Assembly (NCBI RefSeq): GCF_038561935.1
Contig: NZ_CP102770.1
Coordinates: forward strand, 7,006,001 to 7,070,000
Direction of reading: 5' to 3'
Origin: Myxococcus stipitatus
GTDB taxonomy: Bacteria > Myxococcota > Myxococcia > Myxococcales > Myxococcaceae
Length of the DNA: 64,000 nucleotides
The notes under the pieces were generated by a model. The model made no database searches. It was not told the origin of the DNA and saw only the letters and a program-made list of their open reading frames with translations. This document shows, in pieces, positions 8,536 to 17,329 of this stretch. Numbering within the stretch: position 1 is the stretch's first letter; the number at the start of each line of letters is the position of its first letter. Both the position numbers and the translations under genes were made by a program.

Positions 8536-9546
8536 GTGTTGGTCCTGGTCATCGCCCTGGCAGTCGGGCTCGCCATCTCTCTGTATTTCAATCTCTTCGG
8601 CGGCCCGAAGCAGGCCGCCCTCCCCTCCTCCTCGTCCTCCAACGCGCCCCGTGGCGAGCTGGACGCGGACCACAAGGCCGCGCGTGCGAAGGCGGAAGGC
8701 GAGCTGCAGCGGAAGCAGAAGGAGCTGGATGAGCAGCGTGGGCAGCTCCAAGAGGTGAAGGAGCAGCTCAAGCAGGCCAAGCGCAAGATTTTCGAGGCGA
8801 AGGAATCCGACAAGGGCTCGCAGGACCTGGCCAAGGCGCGCGCCGAGGTGGAGCGCAACGCGTCCATCCAGCTCGAGCAGACCCGCCTGGAGCTGGCGCA
8901 GGTGCTCACGGAGAACCAGCGCCTGAAGACCGAGTCCGAGGGCCGTGGCCGCCGCCGCGAGCCGCAGGCCCCCACGCCCACCCCGGCCCCCGTCGCCGCC
9001 GCCCCGCAGGCCGCCTCGGCCCCCGCCCAGGAGGGTGAGGTCGCCTCCGCGCCCGTGGCCCCCGTCGCCGAGGCCCCCCGCGAGGACCGCACGCCCCGCC
9101 GCGTCATCCGCGAGCTGAGCGAGGCGGACCGCGAGAAGATGGACCGGCTGGAGCAGGCCGCCGCCAAGGACCGCGCCCGCGCCGTGGAGCTGGAGAAGGA
9201 AGTGCGCCGGGTCAAGGGCCGCGCGGACACGCAGCAGCGCGTCTACGCCGCGACCAAGGGCGACCTGGACCTGATGAAGGACAAGTACAAGGCGCTGGAG
9301 AAGCGCCTGAACCGGACCCTGCTGGAGCGCGACCTCATGCGCCGCGCCATCAAGGACCTGGAGAAGAAGTCCGGCATCCTGGCCGACCGCACCGAGCTCA
9401 CCCCGGAGGAGATGGCCGCCAGCGACCAGCGCACCGAGGAGACCATCCGCGTGCGCGCCGAGTCCGAGACGCAGGCCGCCGCTCCGGAGGCTCCCACCCC
9501 CGAGGCCACCGCCGACGCCGAGGCCAAGCCCGCGCAGCAGGCCTGA
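8536..9546 (+). CDS. Membrane-anchored coiled-coil protein
   Basis: This 336-residue protein has one N-terminal membrane helix (about residues 2-22, MLVLVIALAVGLAISLYFNL). A Lys/Glu/Gln-rich coiled coil follows (about 45-135), then an Ala/Pro-rich hinge (150-185), a second coiled coil (195-290), and an acidic Ala/Pro-rich tail. The general architecture resembles TolA, but no TolA C-terminal domain is visible, so that name is not used. The start is GTG at 8536 behind GGAGGT. It is divergent from the acyltransferase gene and convergent with marR. Function is unknown; a structural or scaffolding role in the envelope is inferred from the architecture alone. Confidence 0.8.
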   Translation: MLVLVIALAVGLAISLYFNLFGGPKQAALPSSSSSNAPRGELDADHKAARAKAEGELQRKQKELDEQRGQLQEVKEQLKQAKRKIFEAKESDKGSQDLAKARAEVERNASIQLEQTRLELAQVLTENQRLKTESEGRGRRREPQAPTPTPAPVAAAPQAASAPAQEGEVASAPVAPVAEAPREDRTPRRVIRELSEADREKMDRLEQAAAKDRARAVELEKEVRRVKGRADTQQRVYAATKGDLDLMKDKYKALEKRLNRTLLERDLMRRAIKDLEKKSGILADRTELTPEEMAASDQRTEETIRVRAESETQAAAPEAPTPEATADAEAKPAQQA

Positions 9547-9591
9547 CCAAGACACCTCGTCGTGACGAGCCTGGGGCTCGGCCTTCCGGAA

Positions 9592-10092
9592 TCACTTCCG
9601 GGAGCCGGGCCCCTCGTCGTTCTCGGGCTCGAGTCCCAGCGCCGGCCCGCACGTGTCCGCCGCGGAACAGCCAGCGCCCCCCGCGCGCAGCGCCAGCCCG
9701 GCCTGCAGTTTCTGCATCAGCCGCTTGAGCTCCCTCAGCTCCGGCTCGGGGAGGAACTCGCCCAGCTCGCCGTCCTGCTCCCGCAGCGCGTCCATCAGCA
9801 GGCCCAGCTCGCGCACGCCCTCGGCCGTCAGCTCCAGGCGGAAGCACCGCCGGTCCGAGCCCGCACGCCGCACCACCATCCCATCCTCTTCCAGGCGGTC
9901 CACCAGCCGGCTCGCCGCGGGCGCGTCCACCATCAGCCGCTCCGCGAGCGCCGCCTGTCGGCTCACTCCCTCGGAAATGACCTTCAGCGCCAGCAGTTGA
10001 GTGAATGGCCGGTTCGTCCGCGTCCCGAGCTTCTCGGTCAGGTGGCGGCGGACGGTGCGACGCAGCGAGGCCAGTTGCTCCGCGAAGGTCAT
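9592..10092 (-). CDS. MarR-family transcriptional regulator
   Basis: This 166-residue regulator has the MarR winged-helix fold. The recognition region is RQAALAERLMVDAPAASRLVDRLEEDGMVVR (about 46-76) and the wing is RRAGSDRRCFRLELTAEG. Long helices at both ends would form the dimer. It is divergent from the RND efflux operon, the usual arrangement for a local ligand-responsive repressor of efflux genes. A dyad lies exactly between its -35 and -10 elements, suggesting autorepression. The C-terminal tail (about 145-166) carries two Cys residues (GCSAADTCGP), which might sense oxidation; that is speculative. The putative -10 is so close to the ATG that the mRNA may be nearly leaderless. Confidence 0.88.
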   Translation of the reverse strand: MTFAEQLASLRRTVRRHLTEKLGTRTNRPFTQLLALKVISEGVSRQAALAERLMVDAPAASRLVDRLEEDGMVVRRAGSDRRCFRLELTAEGVRELGLLMDALREQDGELGEFLPEPELRELKRLMQKLQAGLALRAGGAGCSAADTCGPALGLEPENDEGPGSRK

Positions 10093-10102
10093 CTCAGCCT
10101 AC

Positions 10103-10132
10103 GAAATAGTTGTGGCCTACAATGGTTGTCAA
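10103..10132 (-). promoter_or_regulatory. Promoter of marR
   Basis: On the minus strand a perfect TTGACA (10132-10127) is followed after 18 bp by TATTTC (10108-10103). The predicted start lies only a few bases before the marR ATG at 10092. Confidence 0.5.
10110..10122. promoter_or_regulatory. Candidate MarR operator
   Basis: TTGTGGCCTACAA is a dyad with four-base arms (TTGT/ACAA) and partial central symmetry. It lies inside the spacer of the marR promoter and in the divergent region of the efflux operon. A TACAAT element usable as a rightward -10 overlaps it (10118-10123), so a bound dimer could block both directions. Confidence 0.5.
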
Positions 10133-10208
10133 TTACATCGGCTGGCGCGGTTGGCTGTTGGGGGGGAGTCGATCCACACCTGTCGTCAACATTGCCTGGC
10201 CCCTTGGT

Positions 10209-11588
10209 ATGTCCGCCCCCACCGTCCTTCTCTTGGCGCTCGTCGCGAGCTCGACGCCCCCCGCGTCGAGTAGTGCCCCCGTTCCTCCCCCCGTGCCGTT
10301 CCAGACGAAGGTGGAGGACCCCATGCTCGCTCCGGTCCCTCCGGCCCCCCAGCAGGTAGGCACCTGGGAGCAGGCGCTGACCCTCGTCCGGGAGCGCTCC
10401 ACGGACCTGCGGACCGCGGAGGCGGGCGTCCAGCGCGCCGAGGGTCGCTGGCGTCAGGCCCTGGCCGCGCTCCTTCCGAACGCGCGCGCCTCCGCGAGCG
10501 CCGCGCATGACTTCCTCAACTCGGACACGCCCGTGGGGGTGTTCGCCACGCCCGCGCTGGAGGGACGCAAGCCCACGACGCCCATCGTCGGCACCGTCAC
10601 CGCGTCCTTGAGCCAGTCCCTGGTGGATGTGGGTGCCTGGCGCAACCTGTCCTCGAACGCCGCCGCCGAGCGCGGCGCGGTGGCGAGCCTCCAGGACATG
10701 CGCCGCCGGCTCACGCTGGGCCTGGCGCGCTCGCTGGTGGCCACCGTCGCGGCCGAGCGGGCCGCGGAGCTCAACCGCGTGGGCCTGCTCCAGGCGCTGG
10801 AGCGCTCCGCGTTGACGACGCGCTCGTTCGACCTGGGCGCCAGCAACCAGCTCGACGTGGTGCGGGTGAACCAGGACGTGGCGCTGGCGCGCAGCGCGCT
10901 CGTCGCGGGTGACGAGCAGCTTCGCCGCGCCCGCGAGGCGCTGGGCATCGCCCTGGGCTTCGGCCACGCGGTGGGCGTGGAGGCATCCTTCAACCTGAAC
11001 GGGCTGATGGAGGATGCGCGCAAGGCGTGCACGCCGCTGGAGGACCTGGAGTCCCGTCCCGACCTGGTGTCCGCGCGAGCGCAGGTGGAGTCCTCGCGCG
11101 ACAGCCGGCGGCAGGCGTCCGCGGGCTACCTGCCCACGCTCGGCCTGACGAGCAACCTGCAAGGCGTGACGACGGACCCGGACTTCGGCCGCTTCTCGTC
11201 GTGGAGCATCGCCGCGGTGCTGTCCGTCCCCATCTGGGAAGGCGGCCTGCGCGGCGGCCTGGTGCGTGAGCGCGAGGGAATCGAGAAGCAGGCGGAGCAG
11301 ACGCTGGAGAGCAACCGCCGCGACGCGGCCGTCGAGGTGGAGCAGGCCCGGCGCGGCGTGGACGTGGCACAAGCCCTGGTGAAGACGGCGTCGGAGTCGC
11401 GCGAGCTCGCGGACCGGACGGACCGGCTCACCCGGCGCTCCTTTGAAGTGGGCCGTGGCAACAGCCTGGAGCTGGTGCAGAGCGGAGCGGCCCTGCGCCA
11501 GGCGGAGTTGACGCTGGCGCTGCGCGAATTCGAGCTTGTCCAGGCGCGCCTGGACGCATTCTTGACGGAGGCCCGGTGCGACTGGTGA
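10209..11588 (+). CDS. TolC-family outer-membrane efflux channel
   Basis: This 459-residue protein is the outer-membrane channel of a tripartite RND pump. The start at 10209 gives a signal peptide (MSAPTVLLLALVASSTPPAS) followed by a Pro-rich linker. Two repeats of the OEP domain are visible: the first begins with TWEQALTLVRERSTDLRTAE, the second with SRPDLVSARAQVESSRDS. Long alpha-helical stretches fit the periplasmic tunnel. Earlier in-frame starts (10110, 10122) would cross the operator region and spoil the signal peptide. The gene overlaps the adaptor gene by 13 bp and heads the three-gene efflux operon divergent from marR. Confidence 0.88.
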   Translation: MSAPTVLLLALVASSTPPASSSAPVPPPVPFQTKVEDPMLAPVPPAPQQVGTWEQALTLVRERSTDLRTAEAGVQRAEGRWRQALAALLPNARASASAAHDFLNSDTPVGVFATPALEGRKPTTPIVGTVTASLSQSLVDVGAWRNLSSNAAAERGAVASLQDMRRRLTLGLARSLVATVAAERAAELNRVGLLQALERSALTTRSFDLGASNQLDVVRVNQDVALARSALVAGDEQLRRAREALGIALGFGHAVGVEASFNLNGLMEDARKACTPLEDLESRPDLVSARAQVESSRDSRRQASAGYLPTLGLTSNLQGVTTDPDFGRFSSWSIAAVLSVPIWEGGLRGGLVREREGIEKQAEQTLESNRRDAAVEVEQARRGVDVAQALVKTASESRELADRTDRLTRRSFEVGRGNSLELVQSGAALRQAELTLALREFELVQARLDAFLTEARCDW

Positions 11589-12718
11589 AGCGGGTGCGCC
11601 CCCTGACGGCGCTGAAGATGACGTTGTGGAGTACCGCCCTGCTGGTGGCCGCGGGGTGCGGGAGCAAGCCGCCTCCGCCCGCGGCCCCTCCGCCGCGTGA
11701 GGTCCAGGTGCTGACGCTGACGCCCAGCGAGGTGCGGGACACCAGCGAGTACCTGGGCTCGCTCCTGTCGCGGCAGAACATCACGGTGCTTCCGCAGGTG
11801 GCCGGCTACGTGCGGCGCATCCACGTGAGGCCCGGCCAGAAGGTGGAGGCCGGAGCGACGCTGCTGGAGGTCGACTCGCGCACGGAGACCGCCGCGCTCG
11901 ACAGCGCCCAGGCCCAGCAGAGCTCGGCCGAGGTGAACCGCGAGCTGGCGCGCCGCACCTTCGCGCGCACGGAGGCGCTCTACAAGGAAGGCCTCGCCAG
12001 CGCGCAGGAGATGGAGCAGGGCCGCGCGCAGCTGGAGGCCTCCGAGGCCGCCGCCCGGTCCGCCGCGGCGCAGGTGGCCCAGCGCCAGGTGCAGCTGCAG
12101 TTCCATGCCGTGCGCGCGCCCTTCGCGGGCACGGTGGGCGACGTGCTGGTGCGCCTGGGTGACTTCGTGGGCGCCACCACGCCGTTGACCACCATCGCCC
12201 AGGCGGACGTGCTGGAGGTCAGCGTGTCGCTGCCGTCGGAGCGGGCCCGCTCGCTCAAGCCGGACACGGTGCTGGAGGTGCTGGACTCGAAGGGCCAGGT
12301 GCTGCTCACCAGCCCCCTGTTCTTCGTCGCGCCGCAGGCGGACCCGCGCACGCAGCTGGTGGAGGTGAAGGCGGCCTTCCAGAACACGGTGGGTCTGCGT
12401 CCCAGCGAGCTGGTGCGCACGCGCGTCGTCTACTCCAAGCGGGACGCGCTGCAGCTGCCCGCGCTCGCGGTGGTGCGCTTGAGCGGTCAGCCCTTCGCCA
12501 TGGTGGTGCAGGAGAAGGAAGGCAAGACGGTGGTGGAGCGCCGCCCCATCACCCTGGGCACGCTGGGTGAGATGGCCTACGTCATCGAGAGCGGACTGAA
12601 GCAGGGCGACCGGGTGGCCGTCTCGTCGCTGCAGGCGCTGCGCGACGGAATGGCCGTGAAGGTGAAGTCCCCCGACGCCGCTCCTGGCGCCGGTGCAGCC
12701 ACGGCGGGCAGCCGCTGA
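11576..12718 (+). CDS. RND efflux periplasmic adaptor (membrane fusion protein), lipoprotein
   Basis: This 380-residue adaptor bridges the RND transporter and the TolC-like channel. The lipobox LVAAGC gives Cys28. The barrel-sandwich half-motif GYVRRIHVRPGQKVEAGATLLEVDSR follows the first beta strand, then a helical hairpin (about 105-165) and the second lipoyl half-motif VRAPFAGTVGDVLVRLGDFV. The start is GTG at 11576, overlapping the channel gene; an internal ATG at 11618 would leave a very short signal. The order channel-adaptor-transporter is typical of MarR- or TetR-controlled pumps. Substrate cannot be read from sequence. Confidence 0.9.
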   Translation: MRLVKRVRPLTALKMTLWSTALLVAAGCGSKPPPPAAPPPREVQVLTLTPSEVRDTSEYLGSLLSRQNITVLPQVAGYVRRIHVRPGQKVEAGATLLEVDSRTETAALDSAQAQQSSAEVNRELARRTFARTEALYKEGLASAQEMEQGRAQLEASEAAARSAAAQVAQRQVQLQFHAVRAPFAGTVGDVLVRLGDFVGATTPLTTIAQADVLEVSVSLPSERARSLKPDTVLEVLDSKGQVLLTSPLFFVAPQADPRTQLVEVKAAFQNTVGLRPSELVRTRVVYSKRDALQLPALAVVRLSGQPFAMVVQEKEGKTVVERRPITLGTLGEMAYVIESGLKQGDRVAVSSLQALRDGMAVKVKSPDAAPGAGAATAGSR

Positions 12719-12788
12719 GCAGGCCCGGGCCTCGCCGCACCCGCGCGCGAGGCCCGGATGTCGCCACGAGAATGAGGGCCTGAACGCC

Positions 12789-15700
12789 GTGTTCGTCGAC
12801 TTCTTCATCCGCAGACCCGTCTTCGCCATCGTCTGCTCCATCCTGCTGACGCTGGTGGGGGCCATCGCCATCCCCACGCTGCCCATCTCCCAGTACCCGG
12901 ACCTGGCTCCGCCCCAGGTGACGGTGACGGCGACCTACGTGGGCGCCAGCGCCGAAATCGTGGAGAGCGCCGTCACCATCCCCATCGAGCAGGAGCTCAA
13001 TGGCGTGGAGGGCATGCGCTACATCACCTCCACCAGCAGCAACGACGGCACCAGCCAGATCACCGTCACCTTCGAGGCCACGCGCGACATCGAAGTCGCC
13101 GCCGTCGACGTGCAGAACCGCGTCAGCCGCGCCGCCGCCCGCCTGCCCGCGCAGGTGAACCAGACGGGCATCGTCGTCAACAAGGCCTCCAACCAGATGC
13201 TGATGACGGTGGGTCTGTCCAGCCCGGACAACCGCTACGACGCCAAGTTCCTCAGCAACTACGCCGACGTGAACCTCAAGGACGCCATCAAGCGCGTGCG
13301 CGGCGTCGGCGAGGTGCGCATCTTCGGCGAGCGCAAGTTCTCCATGCGCCTGTGGCTGGACCCGACGGAGCTGGCGCGCCGCAAGCTCACCCCGCAGGAC
13401 GTGACGCGGGCGCTCCAGGAGCAGAACCTCCAGGTCGCCGCCGGCCAGGTGGGCCAGCCGCCCTCCAGCGAGGAGCAGCCCTACCAGCTCGCGGTCCGCG
13501 CGCGCGGCCGTCTGGTGGAGCCGGAGGAGTTCGGCGAGATCATCCTGATGCGCGACGCGACGGGAAAGAGCGTGCGCGTGAAGGACGTGGGCCGCGTGGA
13601 GATGGGCGCGGAGAGCTACGGCACGCTCCTGCGCTTCAACGGGAAGACGGGCGTGGGTCTCGCCGTGTTCCAGCTCCCCACCGCCAACGCGCTCGACGTG
13701 CGCGACGGTGTCTTCAAGGAGCTCGACCGCTTGTCGCAGCAGTTCCCTCCGGGCATGACGTACCAGACGGGCACGGACACGACGCTCGCGGTGCGCGCGT
13801 CCATCCACGAGGTGCTCAAGACGCTGGTGGAGGCCATCGCCCTCGTCATCCTGGTCATCTTCCTGTTCCTGCACGGCTGGCGCAGCGTGCTCATCACCGC
13901 CTTCACCTTGCCAGTCTCGCTGGTGGGCACCTTCGCCTTCGTGCAGTTGATGGGCTTCTCCATCAACACCCTCACCCTCTTCGGACTCACGCTGGCCACG
14001 GGCCTCGTGGTCGACGACGCCATCGTCGTCATCGAGAACATCGAGCGACTGATGGTGGAACGGCGCCTGTCTCCCCGACAGGCCGCGCGCGAGGGCATGA
14101 AGGAAGTGGCGGGCGCGGTGATTGCCATCTCCATCGTGCTGGTGGCGGTGTTCGTCCCGGTGGCCCTCTTCCCCGGCACCACGGGCGCCATCTACCGGCA
14201 GTTCGCGCTCACCATCGCCGCGTCCGTGGCGCTCTCCACGTTCTGCGCGCTGACGCTCACGCCCGCGCTGAGCGCCCGGATGCTCAAGCACCACCACGGT
14301 GAGAAGTGGGTGTTCTTCCGGTGGGTGGACAAGGTGCTGGACGCGACGCGCTCCCTGTATGGCCGCAGCCTGCGCGTGTTCCTCAAGCGCCCCCTCATCG
14401 TGCTGGTGGCGTTCCTCGCGTGCATCGCCGCCACGGTGGCGCTGTTCCGCATGGCCCCCACGGGCTTCATCCCCGACGAGGACCAGGGCTACGTCATCAT
14501 CTCCATCCAGGGCCCGGAGGGCATGTCGCTGGCCCAGTCCGAGAAGGTGCTGGCCCAGGTGGAGGAGGTCCTCAAGGCGCAGCCGGAGATTCGCGCGATG
14601 TTCGCCATCGGCGGGTTCTCCTTCCAGGGCTCGGGCCCGAACCTGGCGACGGTGTTCTCCAGCCTCGTGCCGTGGGAGGAGCGCCCCGGAAAGAACCAGA
14701 CGGTGGCGGCGCTGGTGGAGCGGCTGCGGGGCCCGCTGAGCAAGATTGGCGGCGCGCGCGTCATCCCCTTCCAGCCCCCCGCCATCCGCGGCGTCGGCAG
14801 CGTCGGCGGCTTCCAGTTCATCGTCGAGGACGCCGCCGGTACGCGCACGCTCGATGAGCTCGCGACCGCCACGCAGGAGCTGGTGGCGAAGGGCAACGCG
14901 GACGGACGGCTGCGCGGCGTGCTCACCGCCTTCAACGCGGACACGCCGCTGCTGGACGTGGAGGTGGACCGCCAGAAGGCGAAGGCGCTCGGCATCCCCA
15001 TCGAGCAGATCTTCGGGACGCTGCAGGTCTACATGGGCAGCCAGTACGTCAACGACTTCAACTACGCCAACCGTACCTACCGCGTGTACCTCCAGGCCGA
15101 GCAGCAGTTCCGCGACAGCCCGTCGGACATCGGCTCGTTCTACGTGCGCAGCGAGAGCGGCGAGATGATTCCGCTCGAGTCGGTGGTGAAGGTGACGCCC
15201 ACGGTGTCCGCGCAGGTCATCCGCCACTACAACCTGTTCCGCTCGGCGGAGGTCAACGGCGCGCCCGCGCCGGGGGTCTCCTCCGGTCAGGCCATGCAGG
15301 CCATGAAGACCCTGGCGGATGAGAACCTGCCGCAGGGCATGACGGGCGAGTGGACGGGCATCAGCCTGGAGCAGCAGGAGAGCGGTGGGCAGACGCTCAT
15401 CATCTTCGGCCTGGGTCTGCTGTTCGTGTTCCTGGTGCTGGCGGCGCAGTACGAGAGCTTCAGCCTCCCGTTCGTCATCATCCTCTCGGTGCCGCTGGCC
15501 ATCATGGGCGCGCTGGGCATGCAGCTCCTGCGGGGCTATGCGAACGACGTGTTCTGCCAGGTGGGTCTGGTGATGCTGGTGGGCCTTGCCAGCAAGAACG
15601 CCATCCTCATCGTGGAGTTCGCGGAGCAGCTGAGGGAGAGCGGCAAGAGCGCCCTGGACGCGGTCATCGAAGCGTCCGAGGTCCGCCTGCGCCCCATCCT

Positions 15701-15932
15701 GATGACCTCCATCGCGTTCCTCCTGGGCGTCGTGCCGCTGATGACGGCGCAGGGCGCGGGCGCGGCGGCGCGCAACTCTCTGGGCACGGCGGTCTTCGGC
15801 GGCATGCTCGTGTCCACCATCGTCAACCTCATCTTCATCCCCGGCCTCTACGTGCTGATGCAGAAGGTGCGCGGCGAGGCCCGGCGAGAGGACGCGGAGG
15901 ACGACGCTCCGGCGCCTGCTCCGGCGCGGTGA
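12789..15932 (+). CDS. RND multidrug efflux transporter, HAE1 family
   Basis: This is a 1047-residue inner-membrane RND transporter, the standard length for the hydrophobe/amphiphile efflux-1 family. The start is GTG at 12789, giving MFVDFFIRRPVFAIV, the family's usual N-terminus; the frame is open further upstream but without homology. The proton-relay pair Asp409-Asp410 is present in TGLVVDDAIVVIENIER. Twelve membrane segments and two large periplasmic loops are evident. The C-terminal tail is acidic and Pro/Ala-rich. It is the last gene of the operon and is followed by hairpins at 15951 and 16297. Substrate range is unknown. Confidence 0.94.
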   Translation: MFVDFFIRRPVFAIVCSILLTLVGAIAIPTLPISQYPDLAPPQVTVTATYVGASAEIVESAVTIPIEQELNGVEGMRYITSTSSNDGTSQITVTFEATRDIEVAAVDVQNRVSRAAARLPAQVNQTGIVVNKASNQMLMTVGLSSPDNRYDAKFLSNYADVNLKDAIKRVRGVGEVRIFGERKFSMRLWLDPTELARRKLTPQDVTRALQEQNLQVAAGQVGQPPSSEEQPYQLAVRARGRLVEPEEFGEIILMRDATGKSVRVKDVGRVEMGAESYGTLLRFNGKTGVGLAVFQLPTANALDVRDGVFKELDRLSQQFPPGMTYQTGTDTTLAVRASIHEVLKTLVEAIALVILVIFLFLHGWRSVLITAFTLPVSLVGTFAFVQLMGFSINTLTLFGLTLATGLVVDDAIVVIENIERLMVERRLSPRQAAREGMKEVAGAVIAISIVLVAVFVPVALFPGTTGAIYRQFALTIAASVALSTFCALTLTPALSARMLKHHHGEKWVFFRWVDKVLDATRSLYGRSLRVFLKRPLIVLVAFLACIAATVALFRMAPTGFIPDEDQGYVIISIQGPEGMSLAQSEKVLAQVEEVLKAQPEIRAMFAIGGFSFQGSGPNLATVFSSLVPWEERPGKNQTVAALVERLRGPLSKIGGARVIPFQPPAIRGVGSVGGFQFIVEDAAGTRTLDELATATQELVAKGNADGRLRGVLTAFNADTPLLDVEVDRQKAKALGIPIEQIFGTLQVYMGSQYVNDFNYANRTYRVYLQAEQQFRDSPSDIGSFYVRSESGEMIPLESVVKVTPTVSAQVIRHYNLFRSAEVNGAPAPGVSSGQAMQAMKTLADENLPQGMTGEWTGISLEQQESGGQTLIIFGLGLLFVFLVLAAQYESFSLPFVIILSVPLAIMGALGMQLLRGYANDVFCQVGLVMLVGLASKNAILIVEFAEQLRESGKSALDAVIEASEVRLRPILMTSIAFLLGVVPLMTAQGAGAAARNSLGTAVFGGMLVSTIVNLIFIPGLYVLMQKVRGEARREDAEDDAPAPAPAR

Positions 15933-15950
15933 GCAAGGAGGCGAAGGCCC

Positions 15951-15973
15951 TGGAAGCGGTGCTCCCGCTTCCA
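15951..15973 (+). terminator. Hairpin downstream of RND operon
   Basis: TGGAAGCGG (15951-15959) pairs perfectly with CCGCTTCCA (15965-15973) over a five-base loop, 18 bp after the RND stop. No T-tract follows, which is common for terminators in GC-rich genomes. Confidence 0.5.
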
Positions 15974-16296
15974 GCCTCCGCGTCACCCGACTTCTTACCG
16001 GGGCGGCTCGCGCCCTGGGGCTTTCGAGTGTCGTAAGTCCCTGGAAACGTTGGGCTCCTCAGAGCCCGAAGAGGCGGCACGCGCCCTGCTAAGTCCTCTG
16101 GCGGCGCCCGCCACGGCACAGTGTGGAGGGCGTGCGGTACGGGCGGCGGGCAGGTCGGGGCAGGACGGGCGGCGGGTAGGACGGGGCAGCAGCGGTACGG
16201 GCGGCGGCGGCGGGACGGACGGGCGAGTCACAGCAACGAAGTGGCTGGACTGCTTCGCCATGGGACGGCTCGGGCGTGAGGGATGGGCGGTGGGAG

Positions 16297-16334
16297 CCGG
16301 TCCTCGGCGGAAGAGCATCTCCACGAGGACCGGT
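16297..16334. terminator. Bidirectional hairpin near glutaminase 3' end
   Basis: CCGGTCCTCG (16297-16306) and CGAGGACCGG (16324-16333) form a perfect ten-pair stem with a 17-base loop. On the plus strand it is followed by TTTCGCCTT; it also lies just past the glutaminase stop on the minus strand. Confidence 0.5.
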
Positions 16335-16348
16335 TTCGCCTTCCCGAT

Positions 16349-17263
16349 TCAGAACACCGAGAGTCCCGTCAGCGTCGTGAACCGGTCCAGCGCCTCCACA
16401 CCGGCAACCGAGTTGCCGTGCGAGTCGAGCCCCGGGCCCCAGACACACAAGCCACAACGATTGGGGATGACGGCGATGATGCCGCCTCCGACGCCGCTCT
16501 TGCAGGGCAATCCCACGCGGTACGCGAACTCTCCCGCGGCGTCGTAGGTGCCACAGGTGAGCATCACCGCGTTGACCTGCTTGGCCTGGCTGCGCGAGAG
16601 CAAGCGAGTCCCGCTCGCCGTCTGTCCATGCCGCGCGAGGAAGCCACACGCCCGCGCCAGGTCCGCGCAGCTCATCGACAGCGAGCATTGCCAGAAGTAG
16701 TGCTCCAGGACGAGGGGCACGGGGTTCTCGATGTTGCCGTAGCTCTTCATGAAGTGCGCGAGCGCGGCGTTGCGGTGGCCATGCTCCGCTTCCGACGTGG
16801 CAACCACCGGGTCGAAGTCCACGGCCGGGTTGCCGCTCTCCGCGCGGAGGAAGTCGCGCACCGCGCCTCGCGAGTCCCCCGTGAGGCTGAGCAGCCGGTC
16901 CGTCATGACCAGGGCCCCCGCGTTGATGAAGGGGTTGCGCGGCACGCCCTGCTCGTACTCGAGCTGCACCAGGGAGTTGAACGGATTGCCGGACGGCTCC
17001 TTGCCCACCCTGCGCCAGATGGCGTCCCCATCGCGCGACAACGTCAGCGCGAGCGCGAACACCTTGGAGATGCTCTGCACGGAGAAGGGCCTGCGCCAGT
17101 CCCCCACGCCAAAGACCTCTCCGTCGACGGTCGCGAGTGCCATGCCGAAGCGCGAAGGGTCCACCGAGGCCAGGGCGGGGATGTAGTTCGCCACTCGCCC
17201 CTGCCCCACCACGGGCCGCACCGCCGCCATCACTTCGTCGAGAATCGCCTGAAAGTCGTGCAT
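16349..17263 (-). CDS. glsA: Glutaminase A
   Basis: Glutaminase hydrolyses L-glutamine to glutamate and ammonia in the cytoplasm. This copy has 304 residues, matching the family's usual 304-310. The catalytic serine motif is Ser64-Ile-Ser-Lys67 in RPFSVQSISKVFALAL. Other conserved segments are YIPALASV, PSGNPFNSLVQLE and PFINAGALV, the last of which contributes to substrate binding. MHDFQAILDEV at 17263 is chosen because it matches the family N-terminus; an in-frame ATG lies 13 codons upstream. It is 66 bp downstream of the oxygenase gene on the same strand, so co-transcription is possible. Confidence 0.93.
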   Translation of the reverse strand: MHDFQAILDEVMAAVRPVVGQGRVANYIPALASVDPSRFGMALATVDGEVFGVGDWRRPFSVQSISKVFALALTLSRDGDAIWRRVGKEPSGNPFNSLVQLEYEQGVPRNPFINAGALVMTDRLLSLTGDSRGAVRDFLRAESGNPAVDFDPVVATSEAEHGHRNAALAHFMKSYGNIENPVPLVLEHYFWQCSLSMSCADLARACGFLARHGQTASGTRLLSRSQAKQVNAVMLTCGTYDAAGEFAYRVGLPCKSGVGGGIIAVIPNRCGLCVWGPGLDSHGNSVAGVEALDRFTTLTGLSVF

Positions 17264-17329
17264 CGCGCGCCCGTCCACCGTGGGCGCGGATGATAGCCAC
17301 AATCCCGCGAGCCCCGGTGGCCCGCGCCC

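Larger units (their letters stand above)
15933..16348. other. Gene-free 416-bp interval after the RND operon
   Basis: No credible coding region is seen. It holds a perfect hairpin just after the RND stop, a low-complexity tract of GGGCGG/GGACGGG-type repeats at about 16130-16225, and a ten-base-pair inverted repeat near the glutaminase stop. It separates convergent transcription units. Confidence 0.6.

Noticed and set aside
8296..9555. N-terminal extension of the acyltransferase frame over the divergent gene
   Set aside because: The extension has no homology, is Gly/Leu-rich, and overlaps the convincing coiled-coil gene on the other strand.
12582..15986. 1134-codon open frame on the minus strand opposite the RND transporter
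   Set aside because: The product is His/Arg/Asp-rich low complexity and fully overlaps a clear HAE1 transporter on the other strand.
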